This document shows, in pieces, positions 25,625 to 34,304 of a DNA stretch of 64,000 bases; position 1 is the first letter of the stretch, and each line of letters starts with the position of its first letter. The notes under the pieces were generated by a model, which saw nothing but the letters and a program-made list of their open reading frames with translations, made no database searches and was not told the DNA's origin. The stretch spans positions 1 to 64,000 of the forward strand of contig JAZNGG010000001.1 in assembly GCA_045576355.1 (NCBI GenBank), written 5' to 3'. This stretch comes from Liminaster sp045576355. Its GTDB lineage: Bacteria; Bacteroidota; Bacteroidia; Bacteroidales; UBA3663. A program made the translations under genes and the position numbers.

Positions 25625-26509
25625 TTAATCCAAACTTCCTAATACATTTTCATCATAAAATATGCTTTCTGGGTATTCCACATTCTCGAGGAAGAGAGCC
25701 TCTGCAGGAGCTGAGTCGCCGGCAGCGCATCGGTCACGGCGCTCGATCACGGCACGAAACTCTGCCAATGTGAGGCGGTGACGTCCCACGAGGAGAAGGG
25801 TACCTACGACGGCGCGTACCATGCCACGTAGAAATCGGTCGGCACGGATGACGAAGTGCCACTCGTCCGGATTGTCGCCTGCCACCCAACGCGCCTCAAA
25901 GATGCGGCAGTCGTTGGTCTTGACATCGGTGTGTAGCTTAGAGAAACTGGTAAAGTCAGTGAATGAAGGGAGAAGCGCCGCTGCAGCATTCATGGCATCG
26001 AAGTCGAGCGGAAATGTGACGCGGTGAGTGTAATGGCGGGCAAAGGGATCTTTGCGCGTGGTGATATAGTACCGATAGGTGCGAGAGATGGGAGAGAAAC
26101 GAGCATGTGCATCCGGACGCACCGGAATGATGCGGAGGATGGCTATGTCCTGAGGGAGGAGTAGTGTGAGCTTTTGCGTGAGATGCTGGCAAGCTGCGAT
26201 CGTCTCTCGGAGAGATGTTGCTGTCGGCTCTTCGTTGACGGCACATAGTGCGCTGTCATTGTGCGTTTGCTCAATGATGTCAAAGCGCCCTTGACAGAAA
26301 GATAGAAGACCGGGTAGGTCCATGTGTGCGATCATCTCTCGGGCATGGACTCCGGTATCTGTGCGGCCTGCTCCGACAATAAGTGTCTCTCGCCGCAGGA
26401 GCAGCGAGAGACCGCGTTGTAGGGTCTGCTGGACGGAGACAGCATTAGGTTGTATTTGCCAACCATGGTAGTTGGAGCCGTCATATTGCAGATAAATGAA
26501 ATAGCGCAC
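25625..26509 (-). CDS. truA: tRNA pseudouridine(38-40) synthase
   Basis: Converts uridines 38-40 in the anticodon stem-loop of many tRNAs to pseudouridine. The 294-aa protein starts RYFIYLQYDGSNYHGWQIQ and has the catalytic Asp51 in AGRTDTGVHA; later come RTYRYYI and FLRGMVRAVVGTLL, both family motifs. Slightly longer than E. coli TruA (270 aa) owing to an insertion after MDLPGLL, common in Bacteroidetes. It begins 5 bp after galK on the same strand, so the two are cotranscribed. Confidence 0.95.
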   Translation of the reverse strand: MRYFIYLQYDGSNYHGWQIQPNAVSVQQTLQRGLSLLLRRETLIVGAGRTDTGVHAREMIAHMDLPGLLSFCQGRFDIIEQTHNDSALCAVNEEPTATSLRETIAACQHLTQKLTLLLPQDIAILRIIPVRPDAHARFSPISRTYRYYITTRKDPFARHYTHRVTFPLDFDAMNAAAALLPSFTDFTSFSKLHTDVKTNDCRIFEARWVAGDNPDEWHFVIRADRFLRGMVRAVVGTLLLVGRHRLTLAEFRAVIERRDRCAAGDSAPAEALFLENVEYPESIFYDENVLGSLD

Positions 26510-26514
26510 AGAAA

Positions 26515-27669
26515 TTAAACGAGTTTGCGTGAGCCATCGCCGATGACAACGTCATAGACTTTCGGTTGGCGTCCGAATTTCTCAAAATAGAGTTGCTTGG
26601 CACGAGCTATAAAGTTGTCATAGTGTTTCTCTTTGACAAGATTGATGGTGCAACCTCCAAAGCCACCACCCATAATGCGAGAGCCGGTAACACCGCATTC
26701 GCGGGCGATCTCGTTGAGGTAGTCCAACTCCGGACAAGAGACTTCGTAGTCACGGCTGAGTCCCTCGTGGGTCTCATACATCTTGCGACCGACGGTCTCA
26801 TAATCTCCGCGTTCCAAAGCATCGCAAACATCGAGTACACGCTGCACTTCGCCGATGACATAGTAAGCACGTTTGTAGTCCTCTGCGGTGATCTCGGCTT
26901 TGACTTCATCGAGCCATGCCATGGAGGCATCGCGGAGACAAGTCACTTCGGGGTGGCGCTTCTGGATGGCTGCTACTACGTTTTCGCAACTCTGACGGCG
27001 GTCGTTATAGGCAGAGGATGCCAATTCGTGTTTGACAACGCTGTCCAGGAGAACGAGTTTGTAGCCTACCGGATCGAAGGGGAAGTATTGGTATTCGAGT
27101 GTTTTGCAGTCCAGGCGGATGAGGCTTTTGGCTTTGCCAAAGACTGAGGCAAACTGATCCATGATGCCGCACTTGACGCCGATGTAGTTATGCTCTGTGG
27201 CTTGTCCGACTTTAGCCAACTCAAATTTGTCGATTTTGCCCCAACCGAAGAGGTCGTTGAGAGCAAATGCAAAGGCGCTTTCGAGGGCAGCAGAGGAGGA
27301 CATGCCGGCCCCGAGTGGGACATCTCCGGCAAAAGCGGTATTGAAACCTTTAACTTCTACACCTCGTTTGATCATTTCGCGGCATACACCATAGATGTAG
27401 CGTGCCCAACTGGCTCGCGGAGCATCGTTCTCGCCGAGTCCAAACTCGACGTAGTCCTTGAGGTCAATGGAGTAGGCTTTGACAATATCTCTATCGTTAG
27501 GTTTGATTTCGAGAACCATCCCTTGAGTGACTGCGCCTGGGAAGACAAAGGCGCCATTATAGTCTGTGTGTTCACCGATGAGGTTGATGCGGCCAGGTGA
27601 GGCATAGACAGAGCCTTTTGAGCCGTTGAAATGCTTGGAGAAGCGACTTCTTACATATTCGATATCCAT
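26515..27669 (-). CDS. galK: Galactokinase
   Basis: Phosphorylates alpha-D-galactose to galactose-1-phosphate with ATP (Leloir pathway). The 384-aa GHMP kinase has the galactokinase signature PGRINLIGEHTDYN (residues 25-38), the ATP-binding motif GDVPLGAGMSSSAALE, and the C-terminal GSRIMGGGFGGCTI. Normal length. It lies between truA (5 bp downstream) and, upstream on the same strand, a 40-aa gene and galM, so galactose mutarotation and phosphorylation are encoded close together; galT and galE are not in the window. Confidence 0.96.
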   Translation of the reverse strand: MDIEYVRSRFSKHFNGSKGSVYASPGRINLIGEHTDYNGAFVFPGAVTQGMVLEIKPNDRDIVKAYSIDLKDYVEFGLGENDAPRASWARYIYGVCREMIKRGVEVKGFNTAFAGDVPLGAGMSSSAALESAFAFALNDLFGWGKIDKFELAKVGQATEHNYIGVKCGIMDQFASVFGKAKSLIRLDCKTLEYQYFPFDPVGYKLVLLDSVVKHELASSAYNDRRQSCENVVAAIQKRHPEVTCLRDASMAWLDEVKAEITAEDYKRAYYVIGEVQRVLDVCDALERGDYETVGRKMYETHEGLSRDYEVSCPELDYLNEIARECGVTGSRIMGGGFGGCTINLVKEKHYDNFIARAKQLYFEKFGRQPKVYDVVIGDGSRKLV

Positions 27670-27671
27670 GG

Positions 27672-27760
27672 TAATTTATTGGTTTATTGGTTGAGGGGTT
27701 TAAGGGCTGCGCCCTGCGAAGTCTTTTGGCGATGGCTTCGCCAATAAACCCCTTGCGATC
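27672..27760. repeat. Third copy of the octamer/palindrome repeat
   Basis: TGGTTTAT, TGGTTGAG and GGGTTTAA in 8-bp register, then the palindromes GGGCTGCGCCC and GGCGATGGCTTCGCC. The same order (octamers, then a GGGCTRYGCCC-type palindrome) is seen at 3112-3210. Located directly upstream of galK. Confidence 0.55.
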
Positions 27761-27772
27761 TAAATAAAAGAG

Positions 27773-27831
27773 AAAACTGAAAACCGTAGGGTATCTGCGT
27801 GTAGGCAGCATGATGCCCGGTTTTCAGTTTT
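27773..27831 (-). terminator. Terminator-like hairpin after the 40-aa gene
   Basis: Perfect 14-bp stem AAAACTGAAAACCG (27773-27786) with its complement at 27818-27831 and a 31-nt loop that can itself fold. On the minus strand it is followed by CTCTTTTATTTA. It separates the 40-aa gene from galK. Confidence 0.65.
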
Positions 27832-27846
27832 GCTTTGATAGAAAGA

Positions 27847-27969
27847 TTAGTCTTTTTTGGCGAGGTATTTCTCCATAGCCTCTTGACGAGCCACTTGCTC
27901 CTTAGTCAACTTATTGAATGGAGAGTGGAAACCAAAAATCTTTTTTCTTTTCTTCTCAGACTTTGCCAT
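27847..27969 (-). CDS. Small basic protein, 40 aa
   Basis: ATG at 27967-27969, TAA at 27847-27849. It opens MAKSEKKRKKIFGFHSPFNK, is rich in Lys (about a quarter of residues), and ends KYLAKKD; no membrane segment. The codons look like real coding sequence: conserved-looking Lys/Glu pattern, clean stop and a strong hairpin just behind. It lies 126 bp downstream of galM on the same strand. I do not know its function; small lysine-rich proteins often bind RNA or ribosomes, but that is a guess. Confidence 0.6.
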   Translation of the reverse strand: MAKSEKKRKKIFGFHSPFNKLTKEQVARQEAMEKYLAKKD

Positions 27970-28095
27970 AATTGTAAAGTTTTTTAGTGTGAAACGTTAT
28001 TTATTTAATTCTATATTATCGTTTTATTTCGATTTTGCATTTATTTGTGCCCTCCTTAAGTGCGTCCAATAATCATGGGAAGTAGGATTAATGTC

Positions 28096-29190
28096 TCAAC
28101 ACCCTGCTACAGAGAACGCATAGATCGTGGTCTGCGTGTAGGTTTCACCCGGACGGAGAGTGGTGCTCTCAAATTGAGGTTGATTAGGGGAGTCCGGATG
28201 GTGTTGCGCTTCAAAGCAGATAGCGCTACGACGAGGGTAGGTGCATCCTTTTTGTCCTTCAAATCCGCTCAGCCAATTTCCGGTATAGAGTTGCATGCCG
28301 GGCTCTGTCGTATAAACCTTCAGACAACGACCGCTCTGTGGATCTTCACAGATGGCTGCCAAAGATAGTTCTCCATCATACTCTTTGCGGAGAGCATAGC
28401 TGTGGTCATATCCGGAACCGTGGCGAATCTGTTCATGATCAGCATCGATGCGCTCTCCGACTAAGTGGGGTGTCCGGAAGTCGAGTGGGGTACCCTCTAC
28501 GGGAGCTTTTTCACCATAGGGGATGCATAAGGCATCGATTGGGCAATAGTGATCGGCAAAAATGGTAAGTCTGTGTCCCTCTATGCTGGGGGTTACAGTC
28601 TGGATGCCACAGAGGTTGAAAAACGCATGATTGGTCAAGTTACAGAGCGTCGGTCGATCAGTCGTCGCTTTGTAGTCGATGCGGAATGCGTTGTCATCAG
28701 TGAGTGTGTAGGTCATTTCGACAGCAAGATTGCCAGGGAAGCCCTCTTCTCCATCTTTAGCAGTGTATCGAAGGAGCAGGGTCTGCTCATTGATCTGCTC
28801 TGCATCCCAAACACAAGCATGAAATCCTTTTTTGCCTCCATGCAGGCAGTTAGGTGCCTGACTGGCTGTGACATGATAGGTGACACCATCCAGGGTGAAC
28901 TGAGCACCGGCGATACGGTTGCCATAACGACCGATAGTGGCTCCCAAATAGGGTTCCGGACCATGGGCTACACCCTCGATGTCCTCCATGCCGAGAACTA
29001 CGTTGGCTAAATGTCCCTCTCTATCCGGCATCATAATCGATGGCACAATGGCACCATAATTAGTGACGCAGATCTCTGCACCTCGACTATTGGTAAGTAC
29101 ATAGAGGGCAGTCGCTTTTCCATCGATTACGCTGATAAATCGTTTGGGGTCAAGTCCTGATGCTGTTAAGCCTGTTTTAGGGTCAATCAT
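28096..29190 (-). CDS. galM: Aldose 1-epimerase (galactose mutarotase)
   Basis: Interconverts alpha and beta anomers of galactose or glucose, feeding galactokinase. Start ATG 29188-29190 (MIDPKTGLTASG) rather than GTG at 29205, because the promoter at 29218-29250 puts the transcript start only about six bases before that GTG. The 364-aa protein has the beta-supersandwich family motifs GRYGNRIAGAQF, LHGGKKGF, NLTNHAFFNL (catalytic His) and FEAQHHPDSPN (catalytic Glu). No signal peptide, so cytoplasmic. Confidence 0.93.
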   Translation of the reverse strand: MIDPKTGLTASGLDPKRFISVIDGKATALYVLTNSRGAEICVTNYGAIVPSIMMPDREGHLANVVLGMEDIEGVAHGPEPYLGATIGRYGNRIAGAQFTLDGVTYHVTASQAPNCLHGGKKGFHACVWDAEQINEQTLLLRYTAKDGEEGFPGNLAVEMTYTLTDDNAFRIDYKATTDRPTLCNLTNHAFFNLCGIQTVTPSIEGHRLTIFADHYCPIDALCIPYGEKAPVEGTPLDFRTPHLVGERIDADHEQIRHGSGYDHSYALRKEYDGELSLAAICEDPQSGRCLKVYTTEPGMQLYTGNWLSGFEGQKGCTYPRRSAICFEAQHHPDSPNQPQFESTTLRPGETYTQTTIYAFSVAGC

Positions 29191-29217
29191 AATTCGGATA
29201 TTCACAATTAAGCGACT

Positions 29218-29250
29218 GCAAAGATAGTGTAAGTCGGCGAGATACGCAAA
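29218..29250 (-). promoter_or_regulatory. galM promoter
   Basis: Minus strand: TTTG at 29247-29250, 20 bp, TATCTTTGC at 29218-29226. Near-perfect match to the Bacteroidetes consensus. Confidence 0.78.
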
Positions 29251-29394
29251 CTTGAAGCCTTTTTTTTCTTTAAGAGTGGCATGGCGGTTTCATTTTGTCA
29301 GTTGTGCTTTCTCTTTTTGCCCCGATTTTAAGTTTTTAAGCCGTTTTTTTGTCTCTCGGAAGAGGGCTTTTCACTCTAATAGGAGATAAAATGT

Positions 29395-29402
29395 TATATT
29401 TG
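29395..29402 (+). promoter_or_regulatory. fabD -7 box
   Basis: TATATTTG; no clear -33 box. Predicted 5' UTR of about 125 nt to the ATG at 29536. Confidence 0.45.
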
Positions 29403-29535
29403 TTGCCGTGTTTAGAGTTGATTGGCTAAGGTTATGCTGTTTGCCGTACATCGGTAATTGTTGCATTGCAGAGATTGGGTGGCTCTAACATTGAAAAAAG
29501 GTAATTATTATTTAAAACCAAAAAGAATTAACCGA

Positions 29536-30411
29536 ATGAAAGCGTATGTATTTCCGGGACAAGGTTCCCAATTTGTCGGTATGGGCAAGGATCTCTATGA
29601 GAATAACGAGCAGGCGAAACAACTCTTTGAGCAGGCCAACGAGATTCTTGGCTTCCGCATCACGGACTTGATGTTTGCCGGAACTGATGAGGATTTACGT
29701 CAGACGAAAGTGACTCAGCCGGCAGTTTTCCTCTGCTCGGTGATCCCTGCACTCGTAAATCCGGAGGTTTGTCCGGATATGGTGGCAGGTCACTCTCTCG
29801 GCGAATTTTCAGCATTGGTGGTAAGTGGGGCCCTCTCTTTTGAGGATGGTCTTCGCCTTGTCTCTAAACGTGCTCTAGCCATGCAGAAGGCTTGCGAACT
29901 GAATCCATCAACGATGGCTGCGATTATTGCTTTACCCGATGAAACCGTGGAGAGCATCTGTGCAGAGGTGACAGAAGGTGTGGTAGTTCCTGCTAATTAT
30001 AATTGTCCCGGTCAAATCGTTATCTCCGGTGCAAATGAGGCGATCGATGTCGCTTGTGAGAAGATGAAGGCTGCCGGAGCGAAACGTGCATTAAAACTCA
30101 ACGTCGGAGGTGCATTTCACTCTCCGCTGATGGAGCCCGCTCGTGAGGAGTTGGCTTCTGCTATCGAGGCAACAGAATTTCACTCTCCTAAGTGTCCCAT
30201 CTATCAGAATGTGGATGCTTTAGCTCACACTGACCCGGAGGAGATCAAGAGAAATTTGGTGGCTCAGTTGACTGCTTCTGTGCGCTGGACACAGTCTGTG
30301 CTTAATATGATTGCTGCCGGAGCCGATACGTTTATCGAGGTGGGCCCGGGCGCTGTCCTACAGGGCATGGTGAAGAAAATCAGTAAAGAGGTTACTGCAC
30401 AACCGTTGTAA
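29536..30411 (+). CDS. fabD: Malonyl-CoA:ACP transacylase
   Basis: Transfers malonyl from CoA to acyl carrier protein for fatty acid synthesis. The frame is open from 29458, but the ATG at 29536 gives the family start MKAYVFPGQGSQFVGMG and the usual 291 aa. Nucleophile Ser87 in AGHSLGEFSALV, catalytic His in GGAFHSPLM, GQIVISG, and FIEVGPGAVLQGMVKKI at the end. Stand-alone gene here, away from other fab genes, convergent with cca; a hairpin at 30506-30543 lies between them. Confidence 0.95.
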   Translation: MKAYVFPGQGSQFVGMGKDLYENNEQAKQLFEQANEILGFRITDLMFAGTDEDLRQTKVTQPAVFLCSVIPALVNPEVCPDMVAGHSLGEFSALVVSGALSFEDGLRLVSKRALAMQKACELNPSTMAAIIALPDETVESICAEVTEGVVVPANYNCPGQIVISGANEAIDVACEKMKAAGAKRALKLNVGGAFHSPLMEPAREELASAIEATEFHSPKCPIYQNVDALAHTDPEEIKRNLVAQLTASVRWTQSVLNMIAAGADTFIEVGPGAVLQGMVKKISKEVTAQPL

Positions 30412-30505
30412 TTGTTGTCAGGTAATGTAGGGCACTCTTGCTCAACATGACCCAGTGTTATCCTAAAGGAGAGTTAATTACTTCAGTAGATAACTAGAAA
30501 ATGTT

Positions 30506-30543
30506 AACGCGGTGAGTTTCGATATGACGAGACTCACCGCGTT
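30506..30543. terminator. Hairpin between fabD and cca
   Basis: AACGCGGTGAGT (30506-30517) pairs with ACTCACCGCGTT (30532-30543). On the minus strand ATTTTC follows, so it may serve mainly cca, but convergent genes could share it. Confidence 0.65.
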
Positions 30544-30588
30544 GTTAGATCTAATATTTCCTAATGGTGTGTTGATTTCTATACTTTT

Positions 30589-32019
30589 TCACCATGTTAT
30601 CCCCATCTCTTGAGCTTGTGTGTCGAGGTAGGAGAGTGCTGCTTCGTGATCATTAGGGATTACTCCATCGAGGATGGCATCTTTGAGTTTGTTTTTAAGT
30701 TCTCCAACTTCGCGACAGGGTGTCAGATTATACCGTTGCATGATCTCTATGCCATCGACCGGGGGTTGCCAGTTTCTGATACGGTCTTTTTCCTCGATTT
30801 CGATCAATTTCTGACGTACGATTTTGAAGTTTTCTAAAAAGCGTCTTACCTTTTCTGGGTTTCGAGAAGTGATGTCAGCTTCGCAGAGGGTCATCAATTC
30901 GTCGATGTCATCTCCTGCATCGAAAAGGAGACGTCTGATAGCAGAATCTGTAATGTTCTCTTCTGCTAAACAGATAGGACGCATGTGGAGTGAAACAAGT
31001 TTCTCCACATATTTCATCTCGGCTCCGAGGGGTAACTTAAGACGTGTGAAGATAGGACGTATCATCCGATAGCCTATGTAGTCATGGTTATGGAATGTCC
31101 ATCCTAATTTTTCATCATAAGCTTTGGCTTTTGCCTTGCCAAGATCGTGCATCAGAGCTGCCCAACGAAGCCAAAGATTGCGGTTGCCGGTAGCAGACAC
31201 GTTGTCTAATACTGTAAGTGTGTGTTGGAAGTTGTCTTTGTGTCCTCGACCGTCACGGTTTTCGATACCTGAAAGTGCTTGAAGTTCGGGGAAAATGATT
31301 TGTAGCAGTCCGCAACGTTGTAGGTAGTTCCAACCGACAGAGGGTTGTGTCGTCAGGTTAATTTTATTCAACTCGTCAATGATGCGTTCGCCGGAAATGA
31401 TTTTAATGCGTTCGCGATTGCGTGCGATAGCTTCGAAAGTGTCAGCCTTGATCTTAAAACCAAAACGGGTGGCAAACCGGATGGCGCGAAGCATGCGGAG
31501 AGGGTCATCGCTAAATGTTATGTCCGGGTCAAGAGGCGTCCGAATGACTCCTTTGGCAAGGTCTGCGAGGCCATCAAAAGGATCGATAAGTTCTCCAAAA
31601 CGATCTGCATTAAGGCAGATGGCAAGCGCATTGATGGTGAAGTCTCTACGGTTTTGGTCATCCTCAAGGGTTCCATCTTCGACAATTGGTTTGCGGCTGT
31701 CTCGAGAGTAAGATTCTCTCCTCGCTCCGACAAACTCAACTTCGATATCTTTGTGTTTGACTTGCGCTGTCCCGAAATTGCGATAAACGCTCAAAGAGGT
31801 GTGTTTCCCTAAGCGATGAGCAATAGCTTTAGCTAACTCAATGCCACTCCCAACGGTAACAATGTCAATATCTTTGGATGGATGTTTGAGAAAAATGTCT
31901 CTTACATAACCTCCTATGACATAGCATTCTCGGTGGAGACGATCAGCCTCTTCTGAAATGATTTTGAAGATTGGCAGGTTAAGATGACACTTTAGTTCTT
32001 CTTGTGTTAATTTTTCCAT
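30589..32019 (-). CDS. cca: CCA tRNA nucleotidyltransferase with HD domain
   Basis: Adds or repairs the 3'-CCA end of tRNAs. The 476-aa protein has the class II nucleotidyltransferase head with GGYVRD (about residues 37-42) and the DID metal pair in KDIDIVTVG, RRDFTINALA, the neck with DPLRMLRAIRFATRFGF, and an HD phosphohydrolase domain (HDLGKAKAK) in the C-terminal half. The tRNA-Gln gene in this window does not clearly encode its CCA, consistent with a need for this enzyme. Monocistronic; no TAnnTTTG box found on its strand. Confidence 0.93.
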   Translation of the reverse strand: MEKLTQEELKCHLNLPIFKIISEEADRLHRECYVIGGYVRDIFLKHPSKDIDIVTVGSGIELAKAIAHRLGKHTSLSVYRNFGTAQVKHKDIEVEFVGARRESYSRDSRKPIVEDGTLEDDQNRRDFTINALAICLNADRFGELIDPFDGLADLAKGVIRTPLDPDITFSDDPLRMLRAIRFATRFGFKIKADTFEAIARNRERIKIISGERIIDELNKINLTTQPSVGWNYLQRCGLLQIIFPELQALSGIENRDGRGHKDNFQHTLTVLDNVSATGNRNLWLRWAALMHDLGKAKAKAYDEKLGWTFHNHDYIGYRMIRPIFTRLKLPLGAEMKYVEKLVSLHMRPICLAEENITDSAIRRLLFDAGDDIDELMTLCEADITSRNPEKVRRFLENFKIVRQKLIEIEEKDRIRNWQPPVDGIEIMQRYNLTPCREVGELKNKLKDAILDGVIPNDHEAALSYLDTQAQEMGITW

Positions 32020-32056
32020 CTTTTCGGGTTTTCTTTGATTTTTTTTGAATTTTGTT

Positions 32057-32087
32057 ATTGCTATTAAAAATACTATTTTTAACTTTG
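32057..32087 (+). promoter_or_regulatory. Promoter of the candidate small RNA
   Basis: ATTG at 32057-32060, 19 bp, TAACTTTG at 32080-32087, on the plus strand although both flanking genes (cca, S4 protein) are on the minus strand. Confidence 0.6.
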
Positions 32088-32093
32088 CAACGT

Positions 32094-32160
32094 GTTTTTC
32101 ATGGTATAAGATTTAAGGTTAGTGAAGATGGACTGCTGTGAAGCAAGCCATCTTTTTTTT
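32094..32160 (+). ncRNA. Candidate small RNA, about 65 nt
   Basis: A complete promoter ends at 32087 and an intrinsic terminator lies at 32125-32160, leaving a transcript of about 65 nt from about 32094 with no useful ORF (longest start is followed at once by a stop). It is antisense to neither neighbour, lying fully between cca and the S4 gene. I do not recognise it as a known RNA family; 6S, SRP and RNase P RNAs are all longer. Confidence 0.5.
32125..32160 (+). terminator. Terminator of the candidate small RNA
   Basis: AAGATGG (32125-32131), AC, TGCT, loop GTGA, AGCA, AG, CCATCTT, followed by eight T in total (32153-32160). Confidence 0.8.
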
Positions 32161-32240
32161 GTTTTATTGTTTTTATGTAATACATATATTTTTAAAACCC
32201 AATTGCTTATTAGATCGCTGGAGGTTTGCGCATTGTTTTA

Positions 32241-32696
32241 TTAAAGATTGACTCTCGGTAGTTGTTCTGCTATCTCGTCATCATCCAAGTCATCTAAGTC
32301 AAAATCAAATTCATCCAAATACTCCGGCTGTGTGTATTCCTCCAAGTCTCGTCGATCTTTTTTGGTTGGTCGTCCTGTCCCTTTAGCTCTGTCAATGAAT
32401 CCGTTGAGTCGCTGCAGTTGGAGTATTTCCATTTGCTCCGGAGGAGTGATGTTTTCCATAAATCCGGGCACAAGTTTGGCTCCCATTCGGTTTTCTGTCA
32501 GCTGAAGTACTCTGAATGAGTAGGTTATCGGAGGTTTTCTAACTTCGATAACATCGCCTACATGAACATTGCGGGAGGATTTGACTTTGCTGCCGCCGAT
32601 CGTTACACGTCCGAGTTTACATGCGTCAGAGGCTATGGTGCGCGTCTTGAAAATACGTACTGCCCATAACCATTTGTCTATTCTGACTTCTTGCAT
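32241..32696 (-). CDS. S4-domain RNA-binding protein (Hsp15/RqcP-like)
   Basis: A 151-aa protein with an N-terminal S4 domain (RIDKWLWAVRIFKTRTIAS, then GRVTIGGSKVKSSRNVHVGD), as in heat-shock protein 15 and RqcP, which bind 50S subunits carrying stranded peptidyl-tRNA. A basic linker (GRPTKKDRRDLEEY) is followed by a very acidic tail (DEFDFDLDDLDDDE). It follows rplY and pth on the same strand (100 bp after pth), so the operon joins a ribosomal protein, a peptidyl-tRNA hydrolase and a likely ribosome-rescue factor. Confidence 0.85.
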   Translation of the reverse strand: MQEVRIDKWLWAVRIFKTRTIASDACKLGRVTIGGSKVKSSRNVHVGDVIEVRKPPITYSFRVLQLTENRMGAKLVPGFMENITPPEQMEILQLQRLNGFIDRAKGTGRPTKKDRRDLEEYTQPEYLDEFDFDLDDLDDDEIAEQLPRVNL

Positions 32697-32796
32697 AGTA
32701 AGGAGAATATTTTTAAGTGAATTATGATGTTGTACCGATATGTGTGTCGGTAATTATTATTGAGGATGGCTTTTTGTCGGTCGCGAGAGGAGGGGG

Positions 32797-33360
32797 TTAT
32801 TTTTTATTATACTGATTCATCGTAATGTTGATTCCCGCTAAACAGAAAGATTTGATAATGTCACATGCTGTTTTCAATTTTTCGGGAAGCAGTAGTTTCT
32901 CCTCAGCCGGAAACTTGCCAAGAACCCAATCAATCTGCCCTCCTTTCGGAAAATCGTTGCCCACGCCGAAACGGAGACGGGCATAATTTGTGCCTCCTAC
33001 AACGCGAGCTACATCTTTCAGACCGTTGTGTCCTCCATCAGATCCTCCGGCACGAAGTCGGAGTTGGCCAAATGGAAGAGAGATGTCATCATTGATGATC
33101 AATAGATGATCGACATCGATCTTTTCGCGTTGCATCCAATATCTGACGGCATTGCCGCTAAGGTTCATATAAGTATTGGGTTTCAGAAGGAGTAACTGCT
33201 GGTTTTTGACTCTCACTTCAGCGACAGCGCCATAGCGATCCTCTGTAAAAGAAATATTGGATGCCTCAGCGAAGGCATCCAATACATCAAACCCAATATT
33301 ATGTCTGGTGCCTTGGTATTCTGAACCAATGTTGCCCAGTCCACAAATAAGGTATTTCAT
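32797..33360 (-). CDS. pth: Peptidyl-tRNA hydrolase
   Basis: Cleaves the ester bond of peptidyl-tRNAs released from ribosomes. The 187-aa protein has LICGLGNIGSEYQGTRHNIGFDVLD with Asn10 and catalytic His20, KPNTYMNLSG, the Asp of NDDISLPFG, and GGSDGGHNGLKDV. Normal length. It begins 21 bp after rplY on the same strand and is cotranscribed with it. Confidence 0.96.
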   Translation of the reverse strand: MKYLICGLGNIGSEYQGTRHNIGFDVLDAFAEASNISFTEDRYGAVAEVRVKNQQLLLLKPNTYMNLSGNAVRYWMQREKIDVDHLLIINDDISLPFGQLRLRAGGSDGGHNGLKDVARVVGGTNYARLRFGVGNDFPKGGQIDWVLGKFPAEEKLLLPEKLKTACDIIKSFCLAGINITMNQYNKK

Positions 33361-33381
33361 TATGCTACTGCAAACTCAAGA

Positions 33382-33951
33382 TTAGTTGTTGTTAGCAGCT
33401 TGACGAGAAGCACGAGTAGCACGTACAGCAGCTACGATAGCCTCACCTGCAGTAAGCACTTCGAGACCTTCGAATGCACATTCGCTCACCTTCATAGACT
33501 TGCCGAGACCCAATGGAGTAACATCGATGATGAGACGCTCGGGAACGTTGGCCAAAAGACCTTTAACCTTCAAGTCGCGGAGCTGCTTAACGAGCTTACC
33601 ACCGGCTTTAACACCTTCTGCGTGACCTTCCAATTTAACAGGAATGTTAACTACGATCGGCTGATTCTCATCGATAGCGAGGAAGTCAATGTGAAGAAGG
33701 TTCTCTTCTACCGGGCTGAATTGCATCTCTTTAACGATTGCTTTCTGCTCCTTACCGTCGATAGTCAAGTTTACAACATAAACCTGAGAAGAGTAAACAA
33801 GGTTCCGAAGGTCCGCACATTTTACAGTGAATGTTTCAGACTTGCCGTTACCAATAAGATTACAAGGAACGAGGCCTTGTGCACGTAATGATTTTGCAAC
33901 TTTTTTGCCGCTTTCGGTACGCACGGTACCTGTTAATTCATACTGACGCAT
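33382..33951 (-). CDS. rplY: 50S ribosomal protein L25/Ctc
   Basis: 5S rRNA-binding ribosomal protein of the long L25/Ctc (TL5) type, 189 aa. N-terminal L25 domain (GTVRTESGKKVAKSLRAQGLV) and C-terminal beta domain (LEGHAEGVKAGGKLVKQLRDLKVKGL, VPERLIIDVTPLGLGKSMKVSE). First gene of the rplY-pth-S4 operon, with a strong promoter at 34100-34131 and a 5' UTR of about 140 nt; that leader could hold a regulatory fold, though I identify none. Confidence 0.95.
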   Translation of the reverse strand: MRQYELTGTVRTESGKKVAKSLRAQGLVPCNLIGNGKSETFTVKCADLRNLVYSSQVYVVNLTIDGKEQKAIVKEMQFSPVEENLLHIDFLAIDENQPIVVNIPVKLEGHAEGVKAGGKLVKQLRDLKVKGLLANVPERLIIDVTPLGLGKSMKVSECAFEGLEVLTAGEAIVAAVRATRASRQAANNN

Positions 33952-34099
33952 GTTTTTGTTAAGTTTTAAATGTGTTACTCAAAATTGAGGATTTGCTCCT
34001 TAATCTCCCATCACACTAAGTTGGGCGAGGACAAGTATATTGACCCTTTCGGTCTCTGCCAACATCGCACAACTGCTGATGCTTAATTCAAAAGCGGCG

Positions 34100-34131
34100 C
34101 AAAGGTAACAATTTCTTTCCATTCGGACAAA
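34100..34131 (-). promoter_or_regulatory. rplY promoter
   Basis: Minus strand: TTTG (34128-34131), 20 bp, TACCTTTG (34100-34107). Close to the ideal consensus; predicted start about 34093. Confidence 0.78.
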
Positions 34132-34221
34132 TTTTAATCTCCCTTTTTAGGCTTTTGCTCAAAAAAATGATTTCTCTTGCACTTTTTCTGTGAAAACGTA
34201 GGTGTGTTGATAATAAAAAAC

Positions 34222-34229
34222 TATATTTG
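34222..34229 (+). promoter_or_regulatory. ilvE -7 box
   Basis: TATATTTG on the plus strand; -33 box unclear. The 353-bp gap between rplY and ilvE is otherwise accounted for by the two leaders. Confidence 0.5.
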
Positions 34230-34304
34230 CAAGGTCAAAGCTACACGAAAAGGCGTAGTAGCTCTTTAATTGTCAGTGAATTTTTTTTATAATGTTTTAA
34301 GGTT

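Noticed and set aside
29458..29535. Upstream start for fabD adding 26 residues
   Set aside because: The ATG at 29536 gives the conserved MKAYVFPGQGSQ start and standard length.
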